The notes: generated from the letters alone by a model not told the origin. DNA of 12,932 nucleotides from CAVZLD01 sp964522605 (GCA_964522605.1 CAZFWV010000193.1:1-12932); one strand, 5' to 3'. Positions 1 to 8,626 are shown, counted from the first letter of the stretch. Translations and numbers: made by a program.

Positions 1-8
1 TGGTGCGC

Positions 9-13
9 GGAGG
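9..13 (+). promoter_or_regulatory. Ribosome binding site (GGAGG) that decides the start of the first gene
   Basis: GGAGG lies seven bases before the ATG at 21. The reading frame is open back to a GTG at position 3, but only the ATG at 21 has a well-spaced Shine-Dalgarno sequence, and starting there gives a clean signal peptide. Confidence 0.6.
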
Positions 14-20
14 TGTTGGT

Positions 21-1316
21 ATGCACCGGCGACTCACCCCATATTCTGTGGGATTGTGCGTGTGGCTGTTCTTTCTGCCGCTTGCCTCACGAGCCGAGCA
101 CGTCTTTATCGCGGATCAGGATGGCCTCCATCAGTTCAATGAAGCCTGGCAGGAAGTCGGGATGCTGGACTTGGAGTTCTTCGCAGGGTGGCTGGCATAC
201 GACGGCCAGGATAGTCTCTACTTGGCCGGAGGCAACAAGATTGGAGGCTACCAGATTGGACGCTACGATTTATGGAGCCGCGAGCTGAGTCTCTACGCGA
301 CGGTGGAGCGGCAGGTGAATAGCATCGCGGCGGATCCATCGGGCCTTGTTTTTGCGGCCGTAGATCAGGGCGGGCTGATTTGCGTGGGACCGGATGGAAA
401 CGTCGCGGAGGCGAGAATCTACGCGAATCGTGTGCATGCGGTCGGGAATTCCGAGGTACTGGTTTCGAGTGGCCGGGGAATTCATCGGTACCGGTGTGAC
501 ACATCGTTGGGACAGTTGAAGGAAGTAGACTTCCTCGAAATACGTGGGTTTCATTGGATAGCCGACCTTGACTCGCAAGGCACGTACTACGAGCACACTG
601 TCCTCAAGCCGGAGGGGCGGCACTTGATTCGCCCGATCGACGACTCGGGAAACGAGTTGCCGGGAAAGGTCTTCACGGTCGAAGGGATATTTGGAGGAAT
701 GCATTTCAACAGGCAGGATGAGTTGTACTACGTGGATATCTTCAGCGGTGCATTGAATCGCGCCGCTTGGGAGGCCGACGACGGAAGCACGGGTAGTCAG
801 GAACGTGTGATCGGCGGCCTCCGCCCTTCGCTCGACTTTGCATTCGTTCCGTCGTTGTCAGAGCGGTTGGACTTTGATGACAGCGGACATTTCGATTTGG
901 ACGACGTGAATGTCTTCTATGACGCGGTCGATCATGGCACCGAAAACCGTTGGCTGGATCTGGATCGAAATGCGCGTGTCGATGATGAGGACCTGTATCT
1001 GTACGTCACGCAGGTCATTGGATCACCGCCGGGCGATGCCGATCTGGATCACTCCTTTGACGTCGACGATCTGATGGCGGCCTTCACGGCGGGCGAGTAC
1101 GAAGATGGTATGCTGCGCAATTCCACCTGGGGTACGGGCGACTGGACGGGCGATCGCGAATTCATGACCGACGACCTCGTTGCCGCCCTCCAGGCCGGTG
1201 GCTATACGGAGCGCGCCGCTCCAGCAGCACCTCTCGTACCGGAACCATCCACCGCTGCCCTCGCCGCGTGGATTTCACTCTTGCTGCTCGGATACTTCCG
1301 AAGAAGTCACTTCTGA
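21..1316 (+). CDS. Exported PEP-CTERM protein with dockerin-like EF-hand repeats
   Basis: The predicted protein has 431 residues. The first 25 form a signal peptide: a basic start (MHRR), a hydrophobic core, and cleavage likely after ASRA. Residues 30-275 contain short repeating beta-rich stretches (for example SLYLAGGNKI and LVFAAVDQGG) that suggest an NHL/SMP-30-like beta-propeller; this is inference. Residues 284-385 hold four Asp-rich EF-hand or dockerin-like loops (around 284-295, 314-325, 339-350 and 374-385), including the GDADLDHSFDVDDLM and GEYEDG wording common in planctomycete secreted proteins. Residues 406-431 are a PEP-CTERM sorting tail: VPEPS, a hydrophobic helix and a basic end (FRRSHF). 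In this family the tail is recognised by an exosortase, so the mature protein is probably cell-surface or matrix associated and Ca-binding. The ligand is unknown. The gene appears to stand alone. Confidence 0.85.
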   Translation: MHRRLTPYSVGLCVWLFFLPLASRAEHVFIADQDGLHQFNEAWQEVGMLDLEFFAGWLAYDGQDSLYLAGGNKIGGYQIGRYDLWSRELSLYATVERQVNSIAADPSGLVFAAVDQGGLICVGPDGNVAEARIYANRVHAVGNSEVLVSSGRGIHRYRCDTSLGQLKEVDFLEIRGFHWIADLDSQGTYYEHTVLKPEGRHLIRPIDDSGNELPGKVFTVEGIFGGMHFNRQDELYYVDIFSGALNRAAWEADDGSTGSQERVIGGLRPSLDFAFVPSLSERLDFDDSGHFDLDDVNVFYDAVDHGTENRWLDLDRNARVDDEDLYLYVTQVIGSPPGDADLDHSFDVDDLMAAFTAGEYEDGMLRNSTWGTGDWTGDREFMTDDLVAALQAGGYTERAAPAAPLVPEPSTAALAAWISLLLLGYFRRSHF

Positions 1317-1331
1317 ACAGCCTCCCCGCCA

Positions 1332-1349
1332 GTGCAGCACTAACTGCAC
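1332..1349 (+). terminator. Hairpin just after the PEP-CTERM gene, possible terminator
   Basis: GTGCAG (1332-1337) and CTGCAC (1344-1349) form a perfect 6-bp stem with a 6-base loop, 15 bases after the stop codon. The following sequence is pyrimidine-rich (CTCTATCTCTTT) but has no clean T-run, so terminator function is only a possibility. Confidence 0.3.
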
Positions 1350-1597
1350 CACCTCTATCTCTTTCGGCGAGACAGGCAACTTGGCGAATGGACTGAGTTG
1401 GTAGATCAGCCCCAGAGAGATCCCGATTGGGTCTGAACGACGACCGAGCCATTGGAACTTGAAGACACGTTGCGGCGAAACGCTAAGCTGCGACGGTTTG
1501 TCCATCCGATTCGACTTAACGTTGTACCAGATCTGCAGCGGTGGTTTTGGCCTCAGCTGCGCGCGTCGGCGAGCAGAGGGCCGTCGTGTGAAACTGC

Positions 1598-2402
1598 GTG
1601 TACCTCAGGCCGCTCTTGGACAGCCAGGCCATCGTCAAGGTGGGGATCGGACCGCCAAACGCGCTCCGTGCCGCCGCGCCTGATCGTCCCGCAGCGAAGG
1701 AGTATCGCTACGTCGTTTGCACCGACATGACTCACGACGATGACAATTCACTGATCCGACTGCTTCACTATTCAAATGAAATCGACATCGAAGCGATCAT
1801 TGTCACGGAACAAGGTCCTGAAACCAATCGGATCGCTCACTGGCCAACCAAGATGTGGAATCGGGCCCAGGAGATCATCGATGCTTACGCTCAAGTGGAG
1901 GATAATTTGCGGCTGCACGATCCAGACTTCCCTTCAGCAGAACAGATCCGGCGTATCACAAAGAAAGGGAAGGGATCTGCTCAACGCATGACGGGANNNN
2001 NNNNNNNNNNNNNNNNNNNNNNNNNNNNNNNNNNNNNNNNNNNNNNNNNNNNNNNNNNNNNNNNNNNNNNNNNNNNNNNNNNNNNNNNNNNNNNNNGACT
2101 ATGTGGGCGAAAATCGAGATTCCGAAGGCTCCGAGTTCCTGCAAGACGTCTTCGACAGAGCAGACGACCGTCCCATCTACGTTGCCTTCTGGGGCGGCCC
2201 AATTACGTTTACCCAAGCGGTATGGCGTTATCAGCAGAACCACACCGAAGCGGAGGTTCGGAAGTTGCTTGACAAGCTGATATTTCACTGCATCACGCTG
2301 CAGGATGTGACGTTCGACTACTTCGTTGACCTGGACGCATTCGGGCGTGGGTTTTACGGAGACTATGAGGGGAAGCGGTTGGCACCGTCGATGATGCTCT
2401 GA
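1598..2402 (+). pseudogene. Broken DUF1593/Sde182 nucleoside-hydrolase-like gene
   Basis: Two pieces of one gene flank the N-gap. The 5' piece carries YRYVVCTDMTHDDDNSLIRL and then DIEAIIVT, the Asp-rich metal-site region of the DUF1593 (Sde182 nucleoside-hydrolase-like) family. The 3' piece (from 2097) carries DYVGENRDSEGSEFL, then RPIYVAFWGG and ITLQDVTFDYFVDLD, which match the later core of the same family. The gene looks broken: the open frame starts at a GTG (1598) with no ribosome site or signal peptide; it stops at 2400-2402 just after the core; and a segment resembling the family's C-terminal beta-sandwich (ALSYRWFYY, 2396-2422) lies in another frame. The gap has an arbitrary length, so the frame change across it means nothing. 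Family members are usually exported and are thought to act on nucleoside- or sugar-like substrates. Family assignment is firm; pseudogene status is probable, with sequencing error as the alternative. Confidence 0.7.
1997..2096. other. Scaffold gap (100 Ns)
   Basis: Exactly 100 undetermined bases, the conventional length for a gap of unknown size. It falls inside the DUF1593-like gene. Judging by the family, a few tens of residues between the RITKKGKG region and the VGENRDSEG motif are hidden here. Confidence 0.95.
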
Positions 2403-2418
2403 GCTATAGGTGGTTTTA

Positions 2419-4758
2419 CTATTCCGGACCAAGTTCGATTACACAGCCGCGGTGGGCGGCCAAATCGATGGCGACGGAAGATCCCTTGTCCAGAACACTG
2501 CCGATGATGTGTCGGCCCGCTTCATCAATTCGCCAGCACTCGGCCCGCTCTGGAAGTGGGTCGACCACACAAAAGACTTCCGAGGAATGGCTGGCGACCG
2601 ATGGCGCTCTGCGATCATGAACTGCTGGTGATGCAAAGCGGAGTTGCAGTGCTTGCGGTGTCGATGCCAGGTTGACCAGGGCGATCCCGATGCGGTTGTC
2701 TGGCGCGCGATAGGCAGCGGCAAGTAGCTGCGGTGCGCGCAGGCGGTAAGTCGATAGTTGTCCACGCTGGCCTGCATAAATCGACAACCGGGAAATCTCC
2801 AGTTCCGAGTCGGGAGTCGTCACGATGGGGGGCCGAAGCATTGTGCCGAACTGCAAGAATTTCAGAGCATGACGTCGAACGCGGACGAGATGAAAAAGGA
2901 ACTCCATCTCTTCCGATCGCTCAGCCAGCAGTGAAGGGCGAAAATTGGCCAGCGTCAGTTGTTGTCCCCAAACGAAAGAGCGGGCCTGTTCGAGTCGAAA
3001 CTGGGGTGAAAACCGTCGATCGAGCAACTGCATTGGCTGCGCGGGAGCGAACTCGGCCGGCCACAACTCGTCGTAGGGCGGGAGCGTGAGCGATGAGTAG
3101 TTGCCGTATTGGATCGCGTAGGGATGGTAGACCGCCTGAAAAAAGGGGATCGGCTCCCAACCGTCGGGTGCAGCGTATCGTTCCCGACTGACCTGCAGGC
3201 TGAGCATCAAGTCCAGGTGGGGAAGCCAGGACTCCCCGACGCCTTCCCCAGCCAGAACAACCTGGTTGCGAGTGCCGTCCGCGCACCGACGGCGAATCTC
3301 CGACGAGAGCGCGCGAAACCCATTCATCCAGTAGGTTCCTCCGCCCAGTGGATGACCGTGCGAAGGATCGTAACAGGCCAGACTGCTGCAGGCTTGGTCC
3401 ATGTAAATCCCATCCACTCCCAATCGCTGGACCGCTGCAGTTGCCAAGCCGGCATACTTGTTCTGCCAGAACGGTGTGTGCAGACACATACTGGCACAAG
3501 GCGCTTTCGTGAAAATGTTGTACACCTCGGGTTGCACGCGACCATCGAGCCCCTTGACCGCGTATTTTTCGGCGTTCTCCTCTTTCCAGCTGTTTGTCGT
3601 CATTCCCCACAGACGCTGATTCATATAAACGATTGCGCGGATGTCGTGTTGATGAGCGGTTGTCAATGCGGCTTGAAAGGCTTCGTTGCCTTCGCGGGGT
3701 GGCAGGTAGTCAGGAAACCCGGTGTCGTACGCGCAGCCGTGCCACCAATGCCAGAAGACCGAAACGGGCAGCTTCAGTTGAGACTGCACTGCAATCGCCG
3801 GTTCAATCACCGACTCGGAACGACCTCGATTCCAAACCCAAAGGGACGTCTGTGCGACCCAGGGTGCAACCCGTCCGAGCCGCAGTCGGCTTTCCTGCGC
3901 CCAAGACTGTTTTGTTGCCCAGGTTCGATATCGCTCGGCTGCCGTAAACCAATCTCCGTGAAACGTACCGACAACAACTCGGTAAGGCAGTTCAAACGAT
4001 GAACCACGTGTTGCCTCGAGTGTGGCTTCTGGGAAATGGCAGATCCAAGCCGAAACGCCCCGGTCCTCCGTGCCGGCAAAGACAAAACTCTTGCGAAACG
4101 CGCGGACGTCATCGCAAGAAAGGTAGAACCCGGGCCCATCCTGTTCATACCAGGCGAGGCATTGCATGGACGTATGGCCTGGGTAATCGAAATGCAGCTG
4201 CCGACCCGTACCGTCGCTCGAGTGCAACATGTCGCGGGGCTTCTCGGCCAACTGTCCCATCCAGTTCGGCACGGCCAAACGCTCGTGATCCAGCTGAACA
4301 ATCGATTCCAGGTTTGGGAAATGGATTTCGGACAGTGGAACGTCTGCGCAGTTTTCCAGCCGCAGATGCCACGTGCTGGCCGCTTCGTCGTCGACGAGCT
4401 CGATCCGAACACAGACACGCGTGTCGGATGCCCCGGGCAGCTCAAACCCTTCCCACACCAGTGTTGCAGCGTGCTCACTGGCCTGTTCCAGATGGAACGA
4501 TTTCGCGTCCGATGGACGCAGCCATTGCTCGCCACCGCCGGGCGTCGAAGCCACGCGGATTCTCCAGAGCGACGCATTGGTCTCGGCGTGATCAACAAGC
4601 GGTTGGCTCGACGTCTCTTCGATCAACGAGAGCCATCGCCCACTCGTCGATTCGAACGTCAACTGCTGCTGACCATTGGAGAGTGTAATGTTGGGTGCGG
4701 CCCGGACGGAAAATGAGATGCCGAGCGACAAGTAGATGAAGATCAACGCTCGTACCAT
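2419..4758 (-). CDS. Secreted DUF6259-type glycoside-hydrolase-like protein
   Basis: The predicted protein has 779 residues. Residues 1-20 are a compact signal peptide (MVRALIF to FSVRA). The frame is open upstream to 4866, with other ATGs at 4803 and 4866, but none has a good ribosome site; this start gives the best leader. Residues 23-270 look like a beta-sandwich of the kind that precedes glycosidase barrels. Residues 298-560 look like a TIM barrel: WHWWHGCAYDTGFPDYLPP at 336-354, IRAIVYMN near 373, and GVDGIYMDQACS near 447-458. D454 is in a typical nucleophile position, and E505 or E509 (AGEGVGE) are acid/base candidates. Residues from about 650 form a C-terminal beta domain. The layout resembles DUF6259 proteins, which are related to retaining glycosidases. 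The substrate is unknown. The stop codon falls inside the remnant of the convergent DUF1593-like gene. Confidence 0.75.
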   Translation of the reverse strand: MVRALIFIYLSLGISFSVRAAPNITLSNGQQQLTFESTSGRWLSLIEETSSQPLVDHAETNASLWRIRVASTPGGGEQWLRPSDAKSFHLEQASEHAATLVWEGFELPGASDTRVCVRIELVDDEAASTWHLRLENCADVPLSEIHFPNLESIVQLDHERLAVPNWMGQLAEKPRDMLHSSDGTGRQLHFDYPGHTSMQCLAWYEQDGPGFYLSCDDVRAFRKSFVFAGTEDRGVSAWICHFPEATLEATRGSSFELPYRVVVGTFHGDWFTAAERYRTWATKQSWAQESRLRLGRVAPWVAQTSLWVWNRGRSESVIEPAIAVQSQLKLPVSVFWHWWHGCAYDTGFPDYLPPREGNEAFQAALTTAHQHDIRAIVYMNQRLWGMTTNSWKEENAEKYAVKGLDGRVQPEVYNIFTKAPCASMCLHTPFWQNKYAGLATAAVQRLGVDGIYMDQACSSLACYDPSHGHPLGGGTYWMNGFRALSSEIRRRCADGTRNQVVLAGEGVGESWLPHLDLMLSLQVSRERYAAPDGWEPIPFFQAVYHPYAIQYGNYSSLTLPPYDELWPAEFAPAQPMQLLDRRFSPQFRLEQARSFVWGQQLTLANFRPSLLAERSEEMEFLFHLVRVRRHALKFLQFGTMLRPPIVTTPDSELEISRLSIYAGQRGQLSTYRLRAPQLLAAAYRAPDNRIGIALVNLASTPQALQLRFASPAVHDRRAPSVASHSSEVFCVVDPLPERAECWRIDEAGRHIIGSVLDKGSSVAIDLAAHRGCVIELGPE

Positions 4759-5087
4759 CTCATGGATCGCGCGGATGATCCGGTGGCTTGCACGGGGAGC
4801 CATTGTGGTTTGCGGCACTTGACCAACGCCATCAACGATCAATCGGTACGAACGCCACGGCATCAATGATCACGTGGCCGTCGGTCCCCTCAAGTTACGA
4901 TCGCCAACGCGGATTGGTCAATGCCAGATCCAAAGGCGCCCAGTTCCGAAATGCTTACCAGGGCGCAATCGTTGCGTTCGATCGAGCCAACCTCCTATTT
5001 ACGGCGGCGCCGTCAATGACCTAGGGTGACCACCGGGAGTCCGGCTTTCGCCGCGGCCCCTGTGAATTCGAGGGTCCATGGTCTGCG
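4759..5087. other. Intergenic region between divergent coding segments, no gene recognised
   Basis: This stretch holds the upstream region of the DUF6259 gene and the lost 5' part of the methyltransferase fragment. The plus frame in phase with the methyltransferase has a stop at 5022-5024, and its translation upstream of about 5080 (for example ESGFRRGPCEFEGPW) does not resemble a methyltransferase. A promoter for the minus-strand gene is expected here, but no convincing -35/-10 pair was found. Confidence 0.5.
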
Positions 5088-5507
5088 GTGTTGGAGCAAA
5101 CGCGCCGGAATGTCTCTGAATTCATCTGGAACGAATTCGCCACCGTCGAACAGCTTGGTCTCGCACGAAGGGCAGCCATGGAGCGTTTTCTCGGTGATTA
5201 CGAAGTCGGCAGGAAATCCGGGCGGTATTTCGCCGCAGAATTGCCCTCACTGCCCTTTCGGAATCGAGCCTTCGGGCTGGCGCTCTGTTCCCATTTTTTG
5301 TTCCTGTACTCGGACCAACTCGGACAGGAATTCCATTTGACGTCCATCCATGAGATGTGTCGTGTGGCGGACGAGGTGCGAGTGTTTCCGCTGCAGACGT
5401 TTGACGGAGCACGATCTCGGCACGTCACACCTGTCATGGAGTCGTTAGAGCGTCGCGGATTTGCCGTGTTAGACCGCAGTTCCGCCGTGGTTCCGTTGAT
5501 TGCCTGA
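5088..5507 (+). pseudogene. Fragment of a class I SAM-dependent methyltransferase
   Basis: The 139-residue frame matches the C-terminal half of a bacterial class I methyltransferase family: VLEQTRRNVSEFIWNEF at the start, GRYFAAELPSLPF (46-56), the FGLALCSHFLFLYSDQLG strand and helix (62-79), then EMCRVADEVRVFPL (89-101). The N-terminal part that should hold the glycine-rich SAM-binding motif is absent, and the in-phase upstream sequence does not supply it. After GFAV (124-127) the family resemblance stops. Another frame then reads PQFRRG, similar to the family's usual PYEFQRG ending, which suggests a late frameshift. The GTG at 5088 has no Shine-Dalgarno site. The product is therefore unlikely to bind SAM. 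Family assignment is by recognition of motifs; the exact substrate class is unknown. Confidence 0.6.
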
Positions 5508-5896
5508 CTGATCGACCCCTATCCCGGACTTCTCATTGCAGCCTGACGTCCCGGCAGAGCGTCGATCGCGAGATCTGGGCGGAACAGACGTGGGACTGAA
5601 CTTAACCGGCAGACAAAGAGCCGCCAATCTTGTCTGCATCTTGTGGCAGGGCCAAACGCGGTATTTTCAATTCACGGACGCCAAGATCGCTATCGGCGGG
5701 TGTTAGGCGGGTGGAGACGAGTTGCGAGCTTGGTGGAAGTGGACGCGGCTGCGAAGACGTCAAAGAAGTCTCAGGACTCTGGGGGCGTTCCCAAGTGCCG
5801 TGGCTTCGATGAAACGCCTTCGATGCGATGATCCAGGAGCTCGACCGTCACCAAGGCTGTCCCCTCCTGCCGATCAAAATACAAGCATCACGGCTG
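5508..5896. other. Non-coding stretch, no gene recognised
   Basis: About 390 bases between the methyltransferase fragment and the end of the patatin gene. Several short plus-strand frames overlap here, but none has a recognisable motif, a ribosome site, or consistent codon use. The only structure seen is the hairpin at 5609-5637. Confidence 0.5.
5609..5637. other. Long hairpin downstream of the methyltransferase fragment
   Basis: GCAGACAA (5609-5616) pairs with TTGTCTGC (5630-5637). Two further pairs (5618-5619 with 5628-5629) follow after one bulged A, leaving an 8-base loop. There is no T-run on either side, so it is not a clear intrinsic terminator. It may be a structured RNA end or a remnant of a dispersed repeat. 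Confidence 0.4.
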
Positions 5897-8314
5897 TCAG
5901 AAGACCTGCCCCATAGCGATGAACGGCGATTTCGCCGCGGAGTCGGCGAGACCGTAGCCTGCAAACAAGGGGCCGATCGGGGTGTTGACCGCCAAAAAGA
6001 TGCTGCCGGCCAAGACCGGCCGATTACTCGGCGCATTGAGCGTGGTGCCATCGAAGTAAGCGATCTCGGCGCTGACTCCTCGGTACACCGTAACACGTGT
6101 GCCGAACATCTGTGCCATTTCACGCATGTAGACGGCGGCCGCCTGAACTCGACGAGCCGCAATGATCTCGTGCTTCGAGTAACCAGACAATCGCAGAAAA
6201 CCCCCAGTCGTGCTTTCGCTTCGTAACGTGGTGCCCGAGAACAAATCGTCTACTACGGCCTCACACCGCAAGATCGCCACATGCGGGCCGTGCGATCGAG
6301 CATAAATCGTGCGAGCAGCCAAAAGGTCACTCGACTCCGCATCGCCGAACCAATTGCCGTAAAGCGTGTAGTTCGCCTCCGCAAAAAAGCCGCCGGTGGG
6401 AAAAAAGTAACTGTCCAGAGAATCAAATTTCAGTCCCAGGTAGCCACCTCCCAACGATGCGTAGTCGTCGGGTGTCTTCAGGTAGGCCGGACCGGTGACC
6501 AGGTCTAAGTTCGATGATTCGACCAATGTCCCCGCGGTTGCCACGGCATAGTCACCGATTGTACGTCCGGCTTCGATGCCAGCCCGGTAGCGGCGCAGGA
6601 TGAACTCGGCCGTCTTCTGTTGTTGAATCACGATCGGCTGGACGTATCCTTCGAAGGAAAGATAGGGTCGCAAGAAATACGACTGCGACGGTTCCAGAGG
6701 TTGAAAGAAATCGGCTTCCAGTCGCTGGCGACTTCCCAACTGGCCAAACAGCCGAGCCTCTCCCCCGAGTTGATTAAGATTTCGCAGACTCAAACTGGCG
6801 GAGGATGTGTAAAACGAGTCTCCGGAAAAATTCTCCTCGAGTCCTACACCTAAGCTCAATAAACTGGCACCCCGCGGATCGGGCGTCGTGAGGATGGACA
6901 ACTCCGATTGCCCTAGCCCGTCTTGGCTCAACTCATAGTCGACGTTTCCAAAGTGGTCCGTCTCGTAGATCCGCTGAATGTCATGCTCCAGCTGATCCAA
7001 CGTAAAGGGTTCGCCCGGCCGTACGGTTAATCGTGCCGCAATCGATTCGGTCATCATCAGGGGCGACGAGTTTTCAATTTCAATCTGGTCGACCACGATG
7101 CGCTCGGCCGCCTCAAGTTGTACGCGACTGGATGCGGGTGGATTTGTCGTGCTTGGTTCGGTGTTTGGCGTCGGAGTAACAGTACTGTTCCGCAACAGGC
7201 CTGCCAATGCACGAAGTTGATCGTCGGATTGGTGAGCGGCTTGCGCGCCAATCGCCACGGCCTCGCGGGCACGGGCAAAGTCCAGCGCGCCAATCCCACG
7301 CATGTCTGGTTGGATGAGAATGTCCAGTTCCGATAAGCCTGTGGCTTGGTGCGAATTGTCATGCGCGGCCATGATGCTGAGCGCTTGGGAGGATACGGAG
7401 AACAAGCTCGTCAGCTGATCGCGAGATTTCAAGTCCGGTGGTATGCGTACCACAATCACAATGTCTGCACCCATTTCGCGGGCAAGATCGACCGGCACAT
7501 TGTCGCGAAGCCCGCCGTCGATCAGCAGACGATCCCCGCAGCGGACAGGAGGAAAAACACCAGGGATCGACATGCTGGCGCGAATCGCGGTCGCCAGATT
7601 GCCGCGTCGAAAGACGACCGCTTCTCCTGTTTCCAAATCGGTCGCCACAGTCCGAAAGGGAATTGGAAGTCGATCGAAATCACAGACTCCGTTCGCCGAG
7701 GCAAGCATTCGCCGCAGTTGCAGTGTCAGACTCTGACCGCTCACGAACCCGCTTCCCAAACTCGCCTTACCCGCATGCACGCCCACGGTAATGGCCGGAA
7801 CGAACAGGTAATCGTCCGTCTTGCGGCGCTCGTACTTCATCGCATGAGACTCGGGTTCGGCCAGAATCTCGTCCCAGCGGAATTGATAGACGATCTGCTC
7901 CAATTCGTTGGCGGTCAGTCCTGTGGCGTAAAGTCCAGCCACAATTGAGCCCATGCTCGTTCCCGCAATACAATCCACCGGAATGCCATACTCCTCCAAG
8001 ACCTTCAGCACGCCCACGTGGCAAACACCCGCAGCTCCACCTCCTCCCAGGACGACTCCAATTCTGGGCCTGCCCGGGTGGTTTCCCATCGCAGGTGGGA
8101 GGCGCCTCAGGGCCTGCGGCGAATCGTCGTCCACCGGCGGTTGGACTTCGGGCAAGGGGCTGGGCAGCGTTTCGTACTGTGGTGAGGATGGACCGGGCCA
8201 CTCCACTGATGAACTTGGGATGTCGCGCGCGATCGGATGCTGCGCCGTTACGTTCGACCAAGGCAGACAGAGCGAGACGAACGCCAAGAGGTGTGGAAGT
8301 TTGCGGCAAATCAC
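5897..8314 (-). CDS. Patatin-like phospholipase fused to POTRA and Omp85-type beta-barrel (PlpD-like)
   Basis: The predicted protein has 805 residues. The start is a GTG without a clear ribosome site but followed by a good signal peptide (residues 1-24, ending NVTAQ). Residues 84-295 are a patatin domain: the oxyanion loop GGGGAAG (90-96), nucleophile motif GTSMG (Ser120) and DGG (Asp266) complete the Ser-Asp dyad. A Pro/Thr-rich linker (376-396) leads to one POTRA-like domain (405-478, IVVDQIEIEN to LSILTTPD). Residues 485-805 have alternating aromatic beta-strands and a terminal Phe, as in Omp85/surface-antigen barrels. This order is that of PlpD-type (type Vd) autotransporters, in which the barrel exports or displays the lipase at the outer membrane. 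The likely role is phospholipid hydrolysis at or beyond the outer membrane; the substrate is inferred only from the family. It appears to be monocistronic. Confidence 0.88.
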   Translation of the reverse strand: MICRKLPHLLAFVSLCLPWSNVTAQHPIARDIPSSSVEWPGPSSPQYETLPSPLPEVQPPVDDDSPQALRRLPPAMGNHPGRPRIGVVLGGGGAAGVCHVGVLKVLEEYGIPVDCIAGTSMGSIVAGLYATGLTANELEQIVYQFRWDEILAEPESHAMKYERRKTDDYLFVPAITVGVHAGKASLGSGFVSGQSLTLQLRRMLASANGVCDFDRLPIPFRTVATDLETGEAVVFRRGNLATAIRASMSIPGVFPPVRCGDRLLIDGGLRDNVPVDLAREMGADIVIVVRIPPDLKSRDQLTSLFSVSSQALSIMAAHDNSHQATGLSELDILIQPDMRGIGALDFARAREAVAIGAQAAHQSDDQLRALAGLLRNSTVTPTPNTEPSTTNPPASSRVQLEAAERIVVDQIEIENSSPLMMTESIAARLTVRPGEPFTLDQLEHDIQRIYETDHFGNVDYELSQDGLGQSELSILTTPDPRGASLLSLGVGLEENFSGDSFYTSSASLSLRNLNQLGGEARLFGQLGSRQRLEADFFQPLEPSQSYFLRPYLSFEGYVQPIVIQQQKTAEFILRRYRAGIEAGRTIGDYAVATAGTLVESSNLDLVTGPAYLKTPDDYASLGGGYLGLKFDSLDSYFFPTGGFFAEANYTLYGNWFGDAESSDLLAARTIYARSHGPHVAILRCEAVVDDLFSGTTLRSESTTGGFLRLSGYSKHEIIAARRVQAAAVYMREMAQMFGTRVTVYRGVSAEIAYFDGTTLNAPSNRPVLAGSIFLAVNTPIGPLFAGYGLADSAAKSPFIAMGQVF

Positions 8315-8369
8315 GACGTAGTTTTCACAACGGCAAGTGGAAGATTGACACTGCCACCATTCACTACTT

Positions 8370-8384
8370 GCTAGCTCAGCTAGC
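8370..8384. promoter_or_regulatory. Palindrome upstream of the patatin gene, possible operator
   Basis: GCTAGC-TCA-GCTAGC is a perfect 6-3-6 palindrome whose arms are also palindromic, about 56 bases upstream of the GTG start at 8314. The size and position would suit a repressor or activator site. No regulator gene lies next to it, so the function is only a suggestion. Confidence 0.3.
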
Positions 8385-8626
8385 CCGTTGCTGGGGGCTT
8401 GGTGTGGGCAACCCCAGTCTCACGAAACTGGCAAGATTGCGCGATTCGCTCAGACAAAGCGGCGAAGATTAGCAACTTTCCGCTGTCACGACAACGACGA
8501 TTGAAGTGACGCGATTGACCCGGGTGCACGTCAACACTTGCTGATTGGGGCGGTGGTCGGAAACGTCAACAGAAGAATCGTGGGGTTGAAGTCACTTGTG
8601 GACGGCCAAGGGTCGAGGAACCGCAG

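Noticed and set aside
1275..1505. Minus-strand frame of 76 codons after the PEP-CTERM gene
   Set aside because: No motif or ribosome site was seen, and it overlaps the certain 3' end of the PEP-CTERM gene.
3109..4716. Several long plus-strand frames over the DUF6259 gene
   Set aside because: They are antisense shadows with no recognisable motifs, while the minus-strand frame has a signal peptide and glycosidase-like motifs throughout.
5630..5916. Overlapping short plus-strand frames
   Set aside because: Arg-rich translations without known motifs or ribosome sites. They look like chance open frames in GC-rich DNA.
8345..8373. TTGACA followed by TTGCTA, resembling a plus-strand sigma-70 promoter
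   Set aside because: The -10 match is poor and no gene on the plus strand follows. A resemblance to synthetic promoter tails around the GCTAGC palindrome is too short to indicate vector sequence.
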